Source: Icerya purchasi
Taxonomy: Eukaryota > Arthropoda > Insecta > Hemiptera > Monophlebidae
Length of the DNA: 64,000 nucleotides
Direction: 5' to 3'
Assembly: GCA_039619475.1 (NCBI GenBank)
Contig: CM077115.1
Location: 414,478,557 to 414,542,556 of the forward strand
Below are positions 43,061-55,400 of the stretch, piece after piece. Within the stretch, counting starts at the first letter, position 1, and the number at the start of each line of letters is the position of its first letter. The notes under the pieces were generated by a model, which searched no databases, had not been told where the DNA came from, and saw nothing but the letters and a program-made list of their open reading frames with translations. The translations under genes and the position numbers were made by a program.

Positions 43061-43299
43061 ATAAATAACAGGTCTGCCCTGAGCCCGCCATTTAAGTTTA
43101 TGGAACCCTGACAGACTGTTTTTCAGTGTTAATAATTAATACTTAGTATACTTTAAATATTTAGTATAGGTATACACGTGTATTTTACGGTGATTTATTT
43201 CGGCTATCGTAAAACTTTTGAATATTTTATATAGCTTAGTTACTAAAATTGATCATTGCTATTATGGCAAAAATCTGCATTATTAACAGCCAGAAAGGA

Positions 43300-44140
43300 T
43301 ACGCTTAATATTATCAGGAAAATTACGCATTGCACCAATTTATACATGATATTTTTAACATTATTATTGTTGAAATTGAGGATATTACTTTTATTTTAAC
43401 GTACATACTGCCAAATGACATATCCACGCAATATTTTCAGTTTATCGATATGTATTTACAGAATAATAAATTAACTAAATTTACATGCTTACGAGTCTTA
43501 AATACTCGAAATTTACCGTGGGATACAGTGAATAATACGAGAGGAAAGAAATTATTGAATATAATAGAATTACACGACTTACATATTCGAAATATTAAAA
43601 ACAAAAATATACTTTTAAGAGAATCAATCAAAAAAGGTGTAATAGATTCAACTTTGGTAACTAGAAATTTAACATATTCAATTCAAAATTGAGGAGTTAA
43701 CAGCGATCATTTAATATTACTTTTAACGTAATTTCGGTTACGAGCAAGACAGATGAAAGTGTTACCTATTAAAGTTATTAACTACAATAAGTTAGCAATT
43801 AATTTAAGAAAATTAAGTTATATGCTTGATATGTCACTTGCAACGATATACAGAAAATTAAAAGTTGGTTGAATAGTTTTCAAGACTATGTCAACACAGT
43901 TCTAATTAGTGTTCATATTCCATCATATCCGGTCAACTGTCTATTGGTGGAATACTGAATTACAAATAAAGAAATTACTTGTAAATAATTTATGCAAAAA
44001 GCATCGAAACTGTAAAAAAAGTAAATTTTAAGGAATATAAGTTTATGATTAAAAAAGCTAAGTTGAAAGCCTGGAAAAAATTACTGGAAGACAAAAATGT
44101 CTTTGGATTAAAATATACGGAATATTAACCGTTAAAGAAA
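43300..44140 (+). pseudogene. R1-type LINE remnant, endonuclease half of ORF2
   Basis: Reads the later part of an AP-type endonuclease: DITFILTYILPND, NTRGKKLLNIIELHDLHI, IDSTLVTRNLTYSIQNW, then NSDHLI (the SDH catalytic box in degraded form). Across frame changes it continues with YWWNTELQIKK and KEYKFMIKKAKLKAWKKLL, ending NVFGLKY. The tail end overlaps in homology the first residues of the R1-like RT fragment at 45315 (NVKPWGLSYKI), so the two are separate truncated copies or a rearranged one. Confidence 0.65.
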
Positions 44141-44214
44141 AAATGTATTAATATACTAACATTAGATAATTATGCATGTACAGAAAGTGCTTATTCGTTC
44201 GAAATGTTAACATG

Positions 44215-44378
44215 CAATATTTCCGATGCGAGCTAAATAGTTAATGCCTGCGCTGGTATTTCGTTTTCTACGGCTTGATTCAAATCCGGCTGCCGCGCAT
44301 TGGAACTTACGAAAATTTCACTTGTCGTGGATTAATGGTCCAAAGTTGACCAGCATCCAAAAACAAAAAAATAAAAGT
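44215..44378 (+). mobile_element. tRNA-derived SINE, family A, diverged copy
   Basis: A tRNA-like head (GCGAGCTAAATAGTTAATGC), B-box-like TTGATTCAAATCC near 44276-44288, body AAAATTTCACTTGTCGTGG, tail ATTAATGGTCCAAAGTTGAC and an A-rich end. Same plan as 41106-41262. The tail AATGGTCCAAAGTTGA is close to the LINE J tail AATGGTCCATAGTTGA. Confidence 0.65.
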
Positions 44379-44701
44379 TTGCCACGGGTTTTACTGAAAC
44401 AAAAATAACGCGGACGTGTAGACCATGTTCTTAATGTCAATGATTTGCACTTAACCAGACTATTGATTTTATAATTACACATCGCCTGCAAATAATAGCT
44501 CCGTACTACTTACTCCAAAAACTATATCCTTAATAAAACCTAAATAGGAAGTAATAACAATTAGAGCCTGGCAAATTAACAGAATGTGTTATAAACTGAT
44601 GCGGCACTATGAGAAATATAAATCCAAGCTTAAATAAATCAGACACTTTTTACAGCAGTATGTAATTATGAGCTTTATCAAAAACGGTTCAGAAAAATCC
44701 A

Positions 44702-44739
<38 letters not shown>

Positions 44740-45314
44740 TGGCGGACATCCCCCCCCCCAAAGAACCAAAGCTTTTATGAGAAAATTTTTTATAACAGAG
44801 AAACTTAATTTATACTATAAAAGATTTGTATAAATGATACTTACGGATTTAATTATAACTAATATTTAATACTGTTCTCTAGTAAAACTATAAATGTGAC
44901 GTTTTTATTTTCTATTTTAAATAGATCTTTTGCCTTTCTTATTTATTTTTAATTTTTATTTTATAATGTAAATGAAAATACGTTGAAATATATATATTTT
45001 TTGTACTTGTTCAGGAACAAAGAATTCGGATCGGATTACTAACAAAAATAAAAAACAAGTAAAGCCTAATAAAAATACTATCTTTTTTACTATTCAAATT
45101 TTGAACGATCATTTTAGGTAGAATTTTATAATTTCGTTTTATTTTTTACCTAAAAATAAAATAAAATTTAAATTAAATTGTAATAATTATGAATTTTTAA
45201 GATATTTTTAAATTTCTAAAAAGGTCGTTATTTGATTTTCTTTGTGAAACAACGTATTTCTCAAATCTACTGCGTACCATAGAAGATGTAATTGTATAAC
45301 TCCCCCCCTCCAAT

Positions 45315-46420
45315 TTGCTCTGAAAATGTCAAACCATGGGGCTTAAGCTACAAAATTAACGCTTCTGAAATCAAACAAACCAAAAAATATTCCACTTTTC
45401 ACAAAAATTAACGGCGATAAAATCACCAATATGACAGAGAATCTAAACTACTCCCTATCCTCTTTTTTTCCATTAGACAGCATTGACAAAGACAGCAACA
45501 AACAGAAAACACGAAGAGAAAACTTTAAACTTCCCATACAGGAAAACGTTGCTCACTTACAACAGACTCCTCTTGATACTTCTGCAGTAAATAGCATTAT
45601 AAAAAATAATTAAAAAAAAACAAAGCTGTTGGACCTGACAATATTACAAATAAGATACTAAAATTAATCCAAAAGGTCATCCAAAATTCCTTCCACTCCT
45701 ATACAAAAATAATCTTCTCCTTAAACTATTTCCCTAAACCCTGGCGCGAAGCAAATGTAATCCTACTTCATAAATCAAACCAAGATGCAAATTTCATAAG
45801 CTCCTATCGCTCAATATGTCTTTTAAATGCCGTAATTAAAATTTACGAAAAACTATTAAAAAATCGGATAACTTACCATCTGAACTCAACAAACTTTTTA
45901 GATAAAAGACAATTTGGATTCAGATAAGGTCTGTCCACAGAACATGCTTTGAATTAATGCGATCAGCAAGATTAGCAGCAGCCTTAAGAAAAAATCGAAC
46001 GTTCTCGTCATAGGAGTGGATATCAAAGGAGCCTTTGATAATTGCTGGCACCCTGCTTTGTTTGATATTTTAAAATCTATTTTGATCAAAGACAAACTAT
46101 TGCTAAGTACAATATATTGCTACCTTAAAAACAGACGTGTAACTCTTCACATAGGTAATTATAGTGCAAACACTGAAAGCAATAAAGGCTGCCCACAGAG
46201 TAGCGTTTTAGATCCACTTTTCTGGAATATATTATTCAATCAAGCTCTACCATACGACAAGAACGTTGACCTATGCGCATATGCAGATGACTTACTATTC
46301 ATAATAACGGACGATACAAAAGTCAATTTCGAAAGAACAGCTAACAAAACGCTTGAGTTACTCGGAACCCGGCTAAATGAAATAAAGCTTAATCTTTCAG
46401 TTGAAAAATTCTTATTATCT
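45315..46420 (+). pseudogene. R1-like LINE, left part (RT N-terminal half and palm)
   Basis: 5'-truncated: begins at NVKPWGLSYKI, the link between endonuclease and RT. Continues with KNKAVGPDNITNKILKLIQ and FPKPWREANVILLHKS, then SIYRSICLLN-like sequence and DKRQFGFR. The frame at 46016 reads DIKGAFDNCWHPAL, GCPQSSVLDPLFWNILFN and CAYADDLLFI. GCPQGSVLGPLFWN and YADD are R1-clade palm motifs; the two Gly of the former are replaced (Ser, Asp). A stop at 45611-45613 and several frame changes disable it. At about 46420, after NLSVEKFLLS, it is interrupted by LINE J. Confidence 0.8.
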
Positions 46421-49039
46421 TTTGTCGACTCCACTGCTCCCGCGTACGTTCCTAACTTTGATGAACTTTACTCCTTTCCTTCCGTACAGAGCTCCCCCCC
46501 GCAACCTTTAACATCTGCATTCAATATCAATGAACTGAAGTCTGTTCTCCTAAACTCTACCAGTCCTACACCGGGTATAGATGGTATTCGATACATAATC
46601 CTTAAAAATCTGTGTGAGCAGTCACTTGCGTTTCTCCTTGAACCCTTCAATTCCTTTTTATCCAGAGGCATTACTCCGTCTTCCTGGAACTCCTTTATCG
46701 TTATTCCCATCCCGAAAAAAAATGCTTCCTTACGTCCTATCTCTTTGGCATCATGTTTCAGGAAACTCTATGAAGGCATGCTGAATAAACGTCTTGTTTG
46801 GTGGCTGGAACATAACAACTTACTTCCTTCCAACATGTTTGGCTTTCGACCAGGCATTGGTCCTGCCGATTGTATTAGCTCTTTTGTTTTCCACGTTTAT
46901 AAATCCTTCATACATAAGCATTTCACGCTGGCTTCTTTTATCGACTTATCCTCAGCCTTTGATAACGTTCATCTACCTAGTCTAAAAGACGCAATGGCCG
47001 CAATTAATCTCCCAGTCAAACTCATTTCGCTGACTATTAATCTTATGATAAATCGCATTATCCACATTTCCTCTCCGTGGCTTCGAGCTACAAGAAGTGT
47101 TTTCCGCGGTCTTCTGCAAGATTCCCCCCTCAGCCCCACCCTCTTCAATATATATATACCATTGCTGTAGCATCTCTTCCTTTAAACTCCCTCTCTTTAT
47201 TCTTTGCGGATGATATTCTTCTTTTTTCCTCTTCCTACGACTTGGTAATCGCCAACGAAACTCTTAATTCGTCTTTGTTTGCACTTGAACAGTCCCTATC
47301 TTCTATTCACCTTTCTGTTTCTCCTTCTAAATCCTCTTCTATGGTTTTTACTCTCCGCCCCTACAATTCCACATTAGTCAACCTATCCCTGAATCAAGTT
47401 TCTCTTCCCCGTGTTATTTGCTTCTGCTATCTCGGTATTTACCTTAATAGTCGTCTGACCTTCTCTGAGCATATTGACCACCTTTCTTGTTCTGCCGTTA
47501 AAAGACTGAACTTGCTAAAATCCTTGTCTCCAACCAAATGGGGAGGTGATCCTCATCTGCTCATTTCCCTGTATACATCCATTATTCGCTCCAAGTTTGA
47601 TTACTGCTCTTTTATCTATGGTTGTGCCTCCAGATCTCTTCTTTCCAAATTAGATATAATACAAAACTCCTGTCTCCGTCTTTGCCTCGGTGCTCTCAAA
47701 TCCTCTCCCATTTCAGCAATGTTCGCGGAATCTAACATACCTCCCCTCTCAGTTCGAAGGTCTTATTTGGGCTATCGATTCCTTTCCAAACGTTTACCTT
47801 TCACTTCGTCTCAACTTATTCCTTCCTACATTTACATTGCCAAGAACTGGCGTTTTGTTTCTAATAAAATCCCTATCTTAGCCCCTATTTCTCAACGTCT
47901 TAGCCATTTCTCCTCCCATATTATATCCAGCAATAATCTTCCGTACTTCTCACTCAATTATTTCGACCTCTTACACCCTCCCAAAGTACATTTTCTCCCT
48001 AAATTTTCCAAGTTTATGCCTCAGACCGTCATTAAACAGGAATTTCGCAGTACGGTCAGTTGTCTTTTTCCTTCTCATGCACTTGTTTTTACTGATGGCT
48101 CTAGTGGACCCGGTGGGGTCGGATCGTCTTTTATTCTTCCCGACTCCAATTTCTCCGAATCCTTTCGCCTCCCATCTTTCTGTTCTATTTTTACGGCCGA
48201 ATTGATGGCTATCCTTCGTGCGATCATACATATCTCGTCCAATCGTTCGTCCTCCGACTATATCTAATCATTTCTGACTCCATGGGTGCTCTCCAGGTTA
48301 TCAGTTCACCGCTTCCTCCTCCCTCTTCTGACTTCTTCATTCTTCGTATACGATCTCTCATTTATAATCTTTCTTTCCATCACTCTGTACACATTGACTT
48401 ACTGTGGGTTCCTGGTCACAGAGGCATCGAGGGTAATGAAATGGCGGATGCTTTGGCTCAGGTTGCTGTTCGTTCTCGCTTCTATTTAAAAAAAATCCCG
48501 GCTGTTAATCTATTGCCCCTAATTAAGAAGCTTCAATTCAGATTTTGGTCGGATGTGTACCCTTCTTCTTTTACCAACAATCGTTCCTTCTACCTTTCAA
48601 TCCAACCTACACTTCCTTCTCATCCATGGTTCTCGGAGTTTCCCCCTCTTCCACGATTTATAATTTCCTCTATTGTCCGCCTGCGCTTTAATCACACACT
48701 GCTGCCCTCTTCACGCTATCGTTTCTCTTTGCTTCCCTCTCCTCATTGTCCGTTGCATCCGGATGAAGCAGTTGTCTGTGATGCTGATCACATTTTCTTC
48801 GAGTGCTCTGCTCTTTCTGCGGAGCGTTCTCTTTTCTATCTTCACCTTATAAAGCTGGGGCTTCCCACACTCCTTACTGTGCGTCTTACATCTTGTCCCT
48901 TCCTTCCCAGTCTGTTGTTCTTGTCCTTGGTTCCTTTATTTCAGCTGTCTCCAATCGAATTAGGTTCTAGTTAGTTGTCTCTTCTTCCCATTGTGTCTAG
49001 GCAATGGTCCATAGTTGATGCGCCCCCCAAAAAAAAAAA
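46421..49039 (+). pseudogene. LINE family J, 5'-truncated ORF2 (RT, RNase H), inserted in the R1-like LINE
   Basis: The open reading continues from the R1 fragment by chance into J at about 46421. RT: FNINELKSVLLNSTSPTPGI, IPIPKKN, RPISLASCFRKLYEGMLNKR, GFRPGIGPADCI, SFIDLSSAFDNV, LLQDSPLSPTLFNIY. After a frame change at an AT run (47146-47160): LFFADDILLFSS (intact catalytic FADD), ICFCYLGIYLNSRLTFSEH, SKFDYCSFIYG. RNase H: VFTDGSSGPGG (48088-48120), AELMAILRAI, frame change near 48260, then IISDSMGAL and WVPGHRGIEGNEMADALAQ, so all catalytic acids remain. A C-terminal CDADHIFFECS follows. Ends with GGCAATGGTCCATAGTTGAT-GCGCC and a poly-A at 49029-49039. Codon use is CT-rich, unlike the surrounding R1 copy. 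Confidence 0.88.
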
Positions 49040-49832
49040 CAAGTAATCGAACATTTTAAATACCTAGGAGTTATATTAGACAATAAACTCTCCTTTAAAC
49101 AATACATAGACTACATTACATCTAAGTTGGACGCTAAATACTATCAATTAATAAAAGTATGCAGAAATACATGGGGCTTTCATTGCAGATACAGATTTGT
49201 ACTGTACAAGTCACTTGTTGAGAATACAGTGTGTTACTGTAGCTCTGTGTTTTTCCAACACCGAAAAAAGAAAATCCTAAAGCAAAAAATCTACTCTACA
49301 CAACGTAAATACTTAATAAACACCTGCAAAGCTTATAGAACAATTTCTCACAGCGCCGCTGTTGCTCTTACGAGAGTTCTTCCACTAGATCTAAAAATTA
49401 ACTATAGATCAATCATTTTTACCATAAAGAACCATCAAAATTTTGAATATCCTATCAAATAATGAACTTTCTACCTCCAATAAATCCTCTTTAGAACAGT
49501 TCCTACATGCTAATCCACCATGACTTACATATAAAAATGTCACTAAAACAACTCAAAAGACACATTAAAAACTATTTCATGTTCATAAAGCAGAACTCCT
49601 GGGAAATAGATACAGCAGGTCGGCATACCCACAGGCTAATCCCAAATATTAGAAAAGGCTTACAGTTAACACCTGACTTTTACACTAACTCCTCACTGAC
49701 CACGAACACTTCGGAGCCTACTTAAAAAAATACAAAATTACTGAAGACGACAAATATGACTGTGGGGAAATTGAAAACGCCAATTTTGTTATCTTTCACT
49801 GCAGTAAGTATGACGACATCAGGCACTTCCAC
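49040..49832 (+). pseudogene. R1-like LINE, middle part (after the J insertion)
   Basis: Resumes directly after J's poly-A with QVIEHFKYLGVILDNKLSF, the thumb region that follows the RT palm in R1-type proteins, then FVLYKSLVENTVCYCSSVFF and RKYLINTCKAYRTIS. After further frame changes it reads CGEIENANFVIFHCSKYDDI, the C-terminal cysteine-histidine motif. About 25 residues expected between VEKFLLS and QVIEHFKYLG are missing, suggesting a small target deletion on insertion of J. Interrupted again at 49833. Confidence 0.8.
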
Positions 49833-51045
49833 ATTCTTCTTCTTCTTCGTGCAACCCGATTCGGGTATAGCTTAACCACTTTTCCTGGATTCAACCATAT
49901 GACAAAATGCATCTCGATTTCTTGCAATTTGGAACAATTTTTCTACTTTTGTAACTCCAGTTCATTGCTTAATATTTTGGAGCCAAGAAATCCTTCTTCT
50001 TCCTCGTCCCCTCCTCCCCTCTACCGCTCCCATCATAATTGTGTGCAGAAAGTGATATGTTGATCCTCTCATGAAATGTCCAAAGAAATTAATTTTGCGT
50101 TTTTTAATTATATCCATTAATATCAGATTCGTCTTCATCAATTGTAATACCTCCGCATCTTTCATTTTTCTAGTCCATGGTATCTTCCAGATCCGGCGAT
50201 AACACCACTTTTCAAATGATGAAATGTGCTTTTCCATATGTTCTTTTACTGTCCACGTCTCGCACCCGTATAAGAGTACGGACCATACATAACATTTTAG
50301 CACCTTCTTCTTGATTTCAAGATTTAACTTTCTGTCGCAAAGTACATTCTTCATCTTCATAAATACATCTCGGGCTATCTCTATGCGCGCTCTTAATTTT
50401 ACGTCCGGGTCATTATTTTCCGTTATCCAACAACCTAGATACTTGTATTTTCCTACCCGTTCGATTTCCCTACCGTTAAGGAATAGTTTTTTATCTACAA
50501 CTGGCTGTCTTGAGGCCACCATAAATTTGGTTTTCTTGATGTTTATGCTGAGCCCTTTTTTTTTCACTTTCAAGGGCAACTGAATTCAGTAGTCCCTGCA
50601 AGTCTTCGATATTCTCCGCCAGCAGTGCAGTATCATCGGCAAAACGTATCACTGCAATTTTTTGTCCTCCAATTCTTATTCCTTTGTCCCGTTCTTATAA
50701 AGCCTGTGCAAATATCACCTCCGAATACAAATTAAATAACATTGGTGAAAGCACACAGCCTTGCCTAACACCTCTTCGTATTGGTATTACTCCAGTCAGC
50801 TGATCGTCTATTATTGCATGTTGATTTTTGTAGAGGGACTGTAAAATTCTTAAATCTGCATCATCGACACTAATACTTTTTAAAGTTTTCATTAATTCTG
50901 CATGTTGTACTTTGTCGAATGCCTTATTAAAATCAATGAAACAGATATAGACTGGTTTCTGAAATTCCAGTGATCTTTGTATTAATGTTTGCATGCAGAA
51001 TAGTGCTTATCGCGTTCCCACACCATTACGGAATCCACATTGGTT
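49833..51045 (-). pseudogene. RTE-type LINE, 5'-truncated, inserted in the R1-like LINE
   Basis: Minus strand. From the right: QCGFRNGVGTR, FIDFNKAFDKVQ (50880-50845 region), IRRGVRQGCVLSPMLFNLYS, then across a frame change an FADD-type stretch near 50640, and GLSINIKKTKFMVASRQPVV, KYKYLGCWITENNDPDVKL, LLYGCETWTVKEHMEKHISS, WCYRRIWKIPWTRKMK, GRRGRGRRRISWLQNI. This is the RTE RT and C-terminal pattern. The 3' end is a short GAA repeat (TTCTTCTTCTTC at 49834-49848), as common for RTE elements. The long frame 50579-49962 is intact; the upstream part has a stop and a shift. Confidence 0.85.
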
Positions 51046-51235
51046 CCACCTTATATTTTCTTAACATAGAAGATTTCAATTTGAGCAATTCAACTTCGGC
51101 AACTAAATTTCAAAAATTCGCGTTCTTAGTTTTAAAACCAAAATTTACCGGCATAAATAACAACCTACAGTGATTTACATTACTAAATTAAATAAAAAAT
51201 ATTACATTTAAAATCTACTCCTTAACACATATGTG
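51046..51235 (+). pseudogene. R1-like LINE, right part (C-terminal end)
   Basis: After the RTE insertion a short plus-strand reading NIEDFNLSNSTSATKFQKFA, FLVLKPKF ends in a stop at 51171-51173. Its position fits the C-terminal tail of the R1-like protein left at 49832. It then runs into AT-rich sequence, probably the 3' UTR. The join is inferred from order and frame style only. Confidence 0.45.
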
Positions 51236-51449
51236 TATATAATTTTCAATATTAATAATCGGACAAGACAATCTAGCCTAAATGGTAAATCAAACCAAAA
51301 TCAATTACACGCGTCTTTCAGAAAAAAAACTAAAAAAAACAATAAAAATATTATTGTCTATTAAATAAGTACACAGTGCATAACCCATCAAATCATGTAG
51401 CATTAAGTTTCATACCTTCGCAGATAAAATCAAATCGAATAAAAAGATC

Positions 51450-52390
51450 GCCTCATTAACTAATTTCAACTACCCTTCCCGTGAATGCGGAATTATTTTT
51501 TATTACATCGCACCCTACGTTATACGTGATTATTTTGTTGCGCTTAAAAACCATGTAGCAGGCAGCTTAAACATTGTAGCAGGCTCCCGTATTAGCGGTG
51601 ATATAATTCTAATATTTTTAAAATCCAGGCAAATAACAGACGAATTTCTAGCAAAAGGTGGCCGGATCACCATAAATAATAGAACAATTACTGCCCGGAG
51701 ACTTAAGCAACCGGCGAATAAACTTAATCAAATGTCTGTCCAACCATCCCGAACGAAATATTAGTTCGACATTTGCAAGAAGTGTATCCAATCAACAGCG
51801 ACATCAACCAACAACCAATAGCGACAAACAAGATGCAACATACACTAAACAAAGTAAGACAATGGTAACTGAGCAAACTATCCAACAGGAGCAGCACCAA
51901 AACATAGAAGAAACACGCAATCAATTACAATTAAATATTGCCCCTACCTCTACTGTAATGAACATTGATAATTATAACCCCCTTCAAAAACGACCACACC
52001 CCATTAGTCCCGATAAAACATACAATTCAACTCAACCGCCATTTCCAGATAAAACTGCTACTAAGCGAATAAACCTAGAAAATCAAAATTCTACGGCGCA
52101 CAATGTAGAAATTAACGTCATGGACAATGCGGCCAAACCAGCCTCTAAAGAAGCAAACAAAGGAGTTGATATTAACCTATTAACAGAAGGAACATTACAT
52201 CTATTTACTAGCGGCCAGACTCCGTTCTTCTTAGACTATCAAGAATTTCAAGAATTCATAAGACAGGTGGCCACAAGTCAGGATTTTGTTAATTACGCAC
52301 TGACTTTCACAGAAGATAGGGATAACCTTTTACACATGCTTTCTCAAGTAAGACCATTATTAGGCAGCGTAGGACTTAAGAACAGATGAA
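51450..52390 (+). pseudogene. I-type LINE ORF1 (gag-like), frameshifted
   Basis: The first frame reads YYIAPYVIRDYFVALKNHVA, GSRISGDIILIFLKSRQITD, NRTITARRLKQPANKL, the nucleic-acid-binding region found in ORF1 of insect LINEs (SRISNG...VTARRL pattern). The reading then moves to another frame (NVCPTIPNEILVRHLQEVYP near 51735-51790), and the last part (51862-52389) gives a low-complexity Gln/Asn/Pro-rich linker and a C-terminal helical part ending SVGLKNR. The role known for the family is binding the LINE RNA. No zinc knuckle is visible. Confidence 0.65.
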
Positions 52391-52495
52391 CTCGCATAAT
52401 TAATAAATTAAAACCTCTCCTTAGCAAGGATGACTCTGAAATTAAGATACAAAACTAGTCATCTTAAGTAACACTGTCAACAATAATTAGAGAAA

Positions 52496-55400
52496 ATGGC
52501 TGCAAATCTCAGCATTCTGCAATGGAATTGCAGAGGATTTTATAAACGTATAGACGAACTGAGATTACTCATTAATAACTACAATCCAATAATTATTTGT
52601 TACCAAAAAACGCACTTAAACTCTTCCCATTCACCACTTATTAAAGGCTACAGAATATTTCGCTCTGACAACACACAGGGACAAGCAGCATGTGGAGGAG
52701 TCTCGATACTAGTGCATGAAGCGATTCCATCACATGAAATAAGGTTAAATACCATTTTTCAAGCAGTAGCGGTGAAAGTGAAAATCCCGTCCCTTCCGCT
52801 CTCATCCATTACAATTTGTAATTGCTATTTCCCACCCGCTACAAACATCACCAAAATAGACTTTGATACATTACTATTTCAACTGCGGGACCCAGTGTTA
52901 TTACTGGGAGATTTCAATGCCCACTCTTCTGAGTGGGGTTCAACACAGCCAAATAGACGAGGAAATATGATTTCAAATCGCATCCTTAATAGTGACCTGG
53001 TACTCCTCCCTCCACCATCACATACACATTTTAACACGACTCATAACACCTTTTCAATAATAGATTTAGCATTCGCATCCGTTTCACTATTTCCTTACTT
53101 GAACATAGGTGTACATGGTGATCTGTGTTCAAGTGATCATTTTCCTATTTTCATACACTTTCCCCACCAGTCACAAAAATTGCACTCAGCCCAGGTAACA
53201 AAAAAATTTGTATTCCATAAAACAGATTGGAATGGTTACAAAACAAAGGTTACTATCCCTAAAATTCAAACGGACTCGGTAGAGGAAAACCTGAACATTC
53301 TCATCAACGCGATGAATGAAGCAGCGACAGCAACAATACCGAAAACAACAACAGCTCCTCGGAAAAAGCGAGTATCATGGTGGTGCCCCGAAATCAAAAT
53401 GGCGATCGCACAACGGAAACGAGCATTGAGGAAGTATAAAACAACGAAGTCGCTTACAGACCTGATTGAATTCAGAAGATTTAGAGCTCGAGCCAGGCTA
53501 CTCATCAAAATGAAAAAACAGGAGTGCTGGACAGCATTTGTATCATCTATCTCGAAAGATATGCCTGCGACGGCGGTTTGGAGAAGAATCAAGTCGTTGT
53601 GTGGTAACTATCGTCTTCCAACTACCCCTTCCTTACTCATTAACAATGCCCTGCTCACAGACACCAAAGAAGTGGCAGATGTCTTTGCGCAACATTTTGC
53701 TAAAGTATCTTCCTCAGCATCCTACACCGATTCCTTCCTAGAACACAAATCGAGACTAGAGGAGCAAAAAATATCCTTTCCTCCAGATCAAAAAGAAAAA
53801 TACAATGATCCTTTTTCAATGTCTGAACTAAATTACCAGCTCGATAAAAAGCTAAAAAACAATGCACCTGGAGCCGACTCCATTCATCCATTCATCCATT
53901 CATGATCAGATACCTACCTAATCCAGCTAAACAACTACTCCTTGATATATACAACAAAATTTGGACAACTTCCTCCATCCCAAAATCCTGGAAAGCAGCT
54001 TTAATTATTCCTATCCTCTAACCTAATAAAGAAACCTTCATTCCTCAAAATTACAGACCTATCTCCTTACTATCTTCACTCTCGAAAATCATGGAAGAAA
54101 TGGTGAACAGACGACTATCCTCTTTCCTAGAATCTTCAAACTTCCTCTCCCCAATACAAAATGGAGGTCGCAAATCAAAATCCTCAATGTTACATCTCCT
54201 GAGCCTAAAAATAAAAGAGGTCACAAGCTCTCTATACAGTCTTTTTTGACATAGAGAAAGCATTCGACAGGAAATGGCGATATAAAGTGCTTACAAAGCT
54301 GAAGAACGCCAATATAAAAGACAATATGGGCAACTATATAATGAATTATTTGTCAAACAGACACATTCAAGTAAAAATTGGCTCAACTGTATCCTCTCCT
54401 GTCCTAATAGAGAATGGCTCAAGGCTCTCCTCTAAGTGTAACACTCTTTATCCTATATATAAATGATGTGGCGGACTGCATACAGCCGCCGGTAACATCC
54501 CGATTGTTTATAGAGGACCTCAATATATCCTTAGCGTCAAACTTTCCTTCCAACGCCAAATCCATACTACAATTCACAATCAATAGGTTATATTCGTGGA
54601 CCGAAAGTAACGGCCTTACTTTCTCCTTAAATAAAACTTCTTGTGTAAAATTCCAGAAAAGTCGTCGAGTAAACCCAAACCATGATTTTTCCCTTACCCT
54701 AAATGGATTTCCTCTTCCAGTCACATCCCCCAGCTAAATTCTTGGGCCTAACGTTTGACTCCCATCTGGCATGGTCTCCTCATATTAAAGAACTCAAACA
54801 CAAATGTAATAAAATCATAGCTATTTTAAAATGTTTAACACATCATAAATATAACAATAATCCAAAACTACTTCTATCTGTATAGAGATCACTTATCCTA
54901 AGTAGATTAACTTACGGCTGCCAGGTGTTCTATTTGGCTAGTAAGCAGCTCATAAAATCACTTGAATCAATCCATCACGCTGCCTTAAGGACCATCATTG
55001 GGGCGCATCGAACATCCCCCACGCAGGGTGTCTGTGTGCTATCAGGAATACCGCCATTATCCTATATATTTGACTTTTACACCTCCCGTGAGCATCTATA
55101 CTGGTACCAACAATATCACTTCTCTTCGAGGAGCACTGTTATTCCTCCTCCAGCCTTTCAAAATGATCCAATACCTAATATTCTAAATTTTTTGACTGAG
55201 AAAAACATCAAATACAATCCGGAACTCCTTCTGTTCCCAAATGAACCACCATGGGAATACCCCCCCATTGATGGTAGACTTATCACTCTTCATCCACCGT
55301 ACATCTAACGAGGACCAATATACAGCTCGCCAGAAAAGTATCGAAAAAATACAAACTTACACACATGATACACACGTTTATACAGATGGAGCTAAAGCAA

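Noticed and set aside
46016..47170. A single 384-codon reverse transcriptase gene
   Set aside because: The frame is a chance fusion: the first ~135 codons are R1-type RT palm and the rest is the start of LINE J's RT, which repeats the earlier RT motifs.
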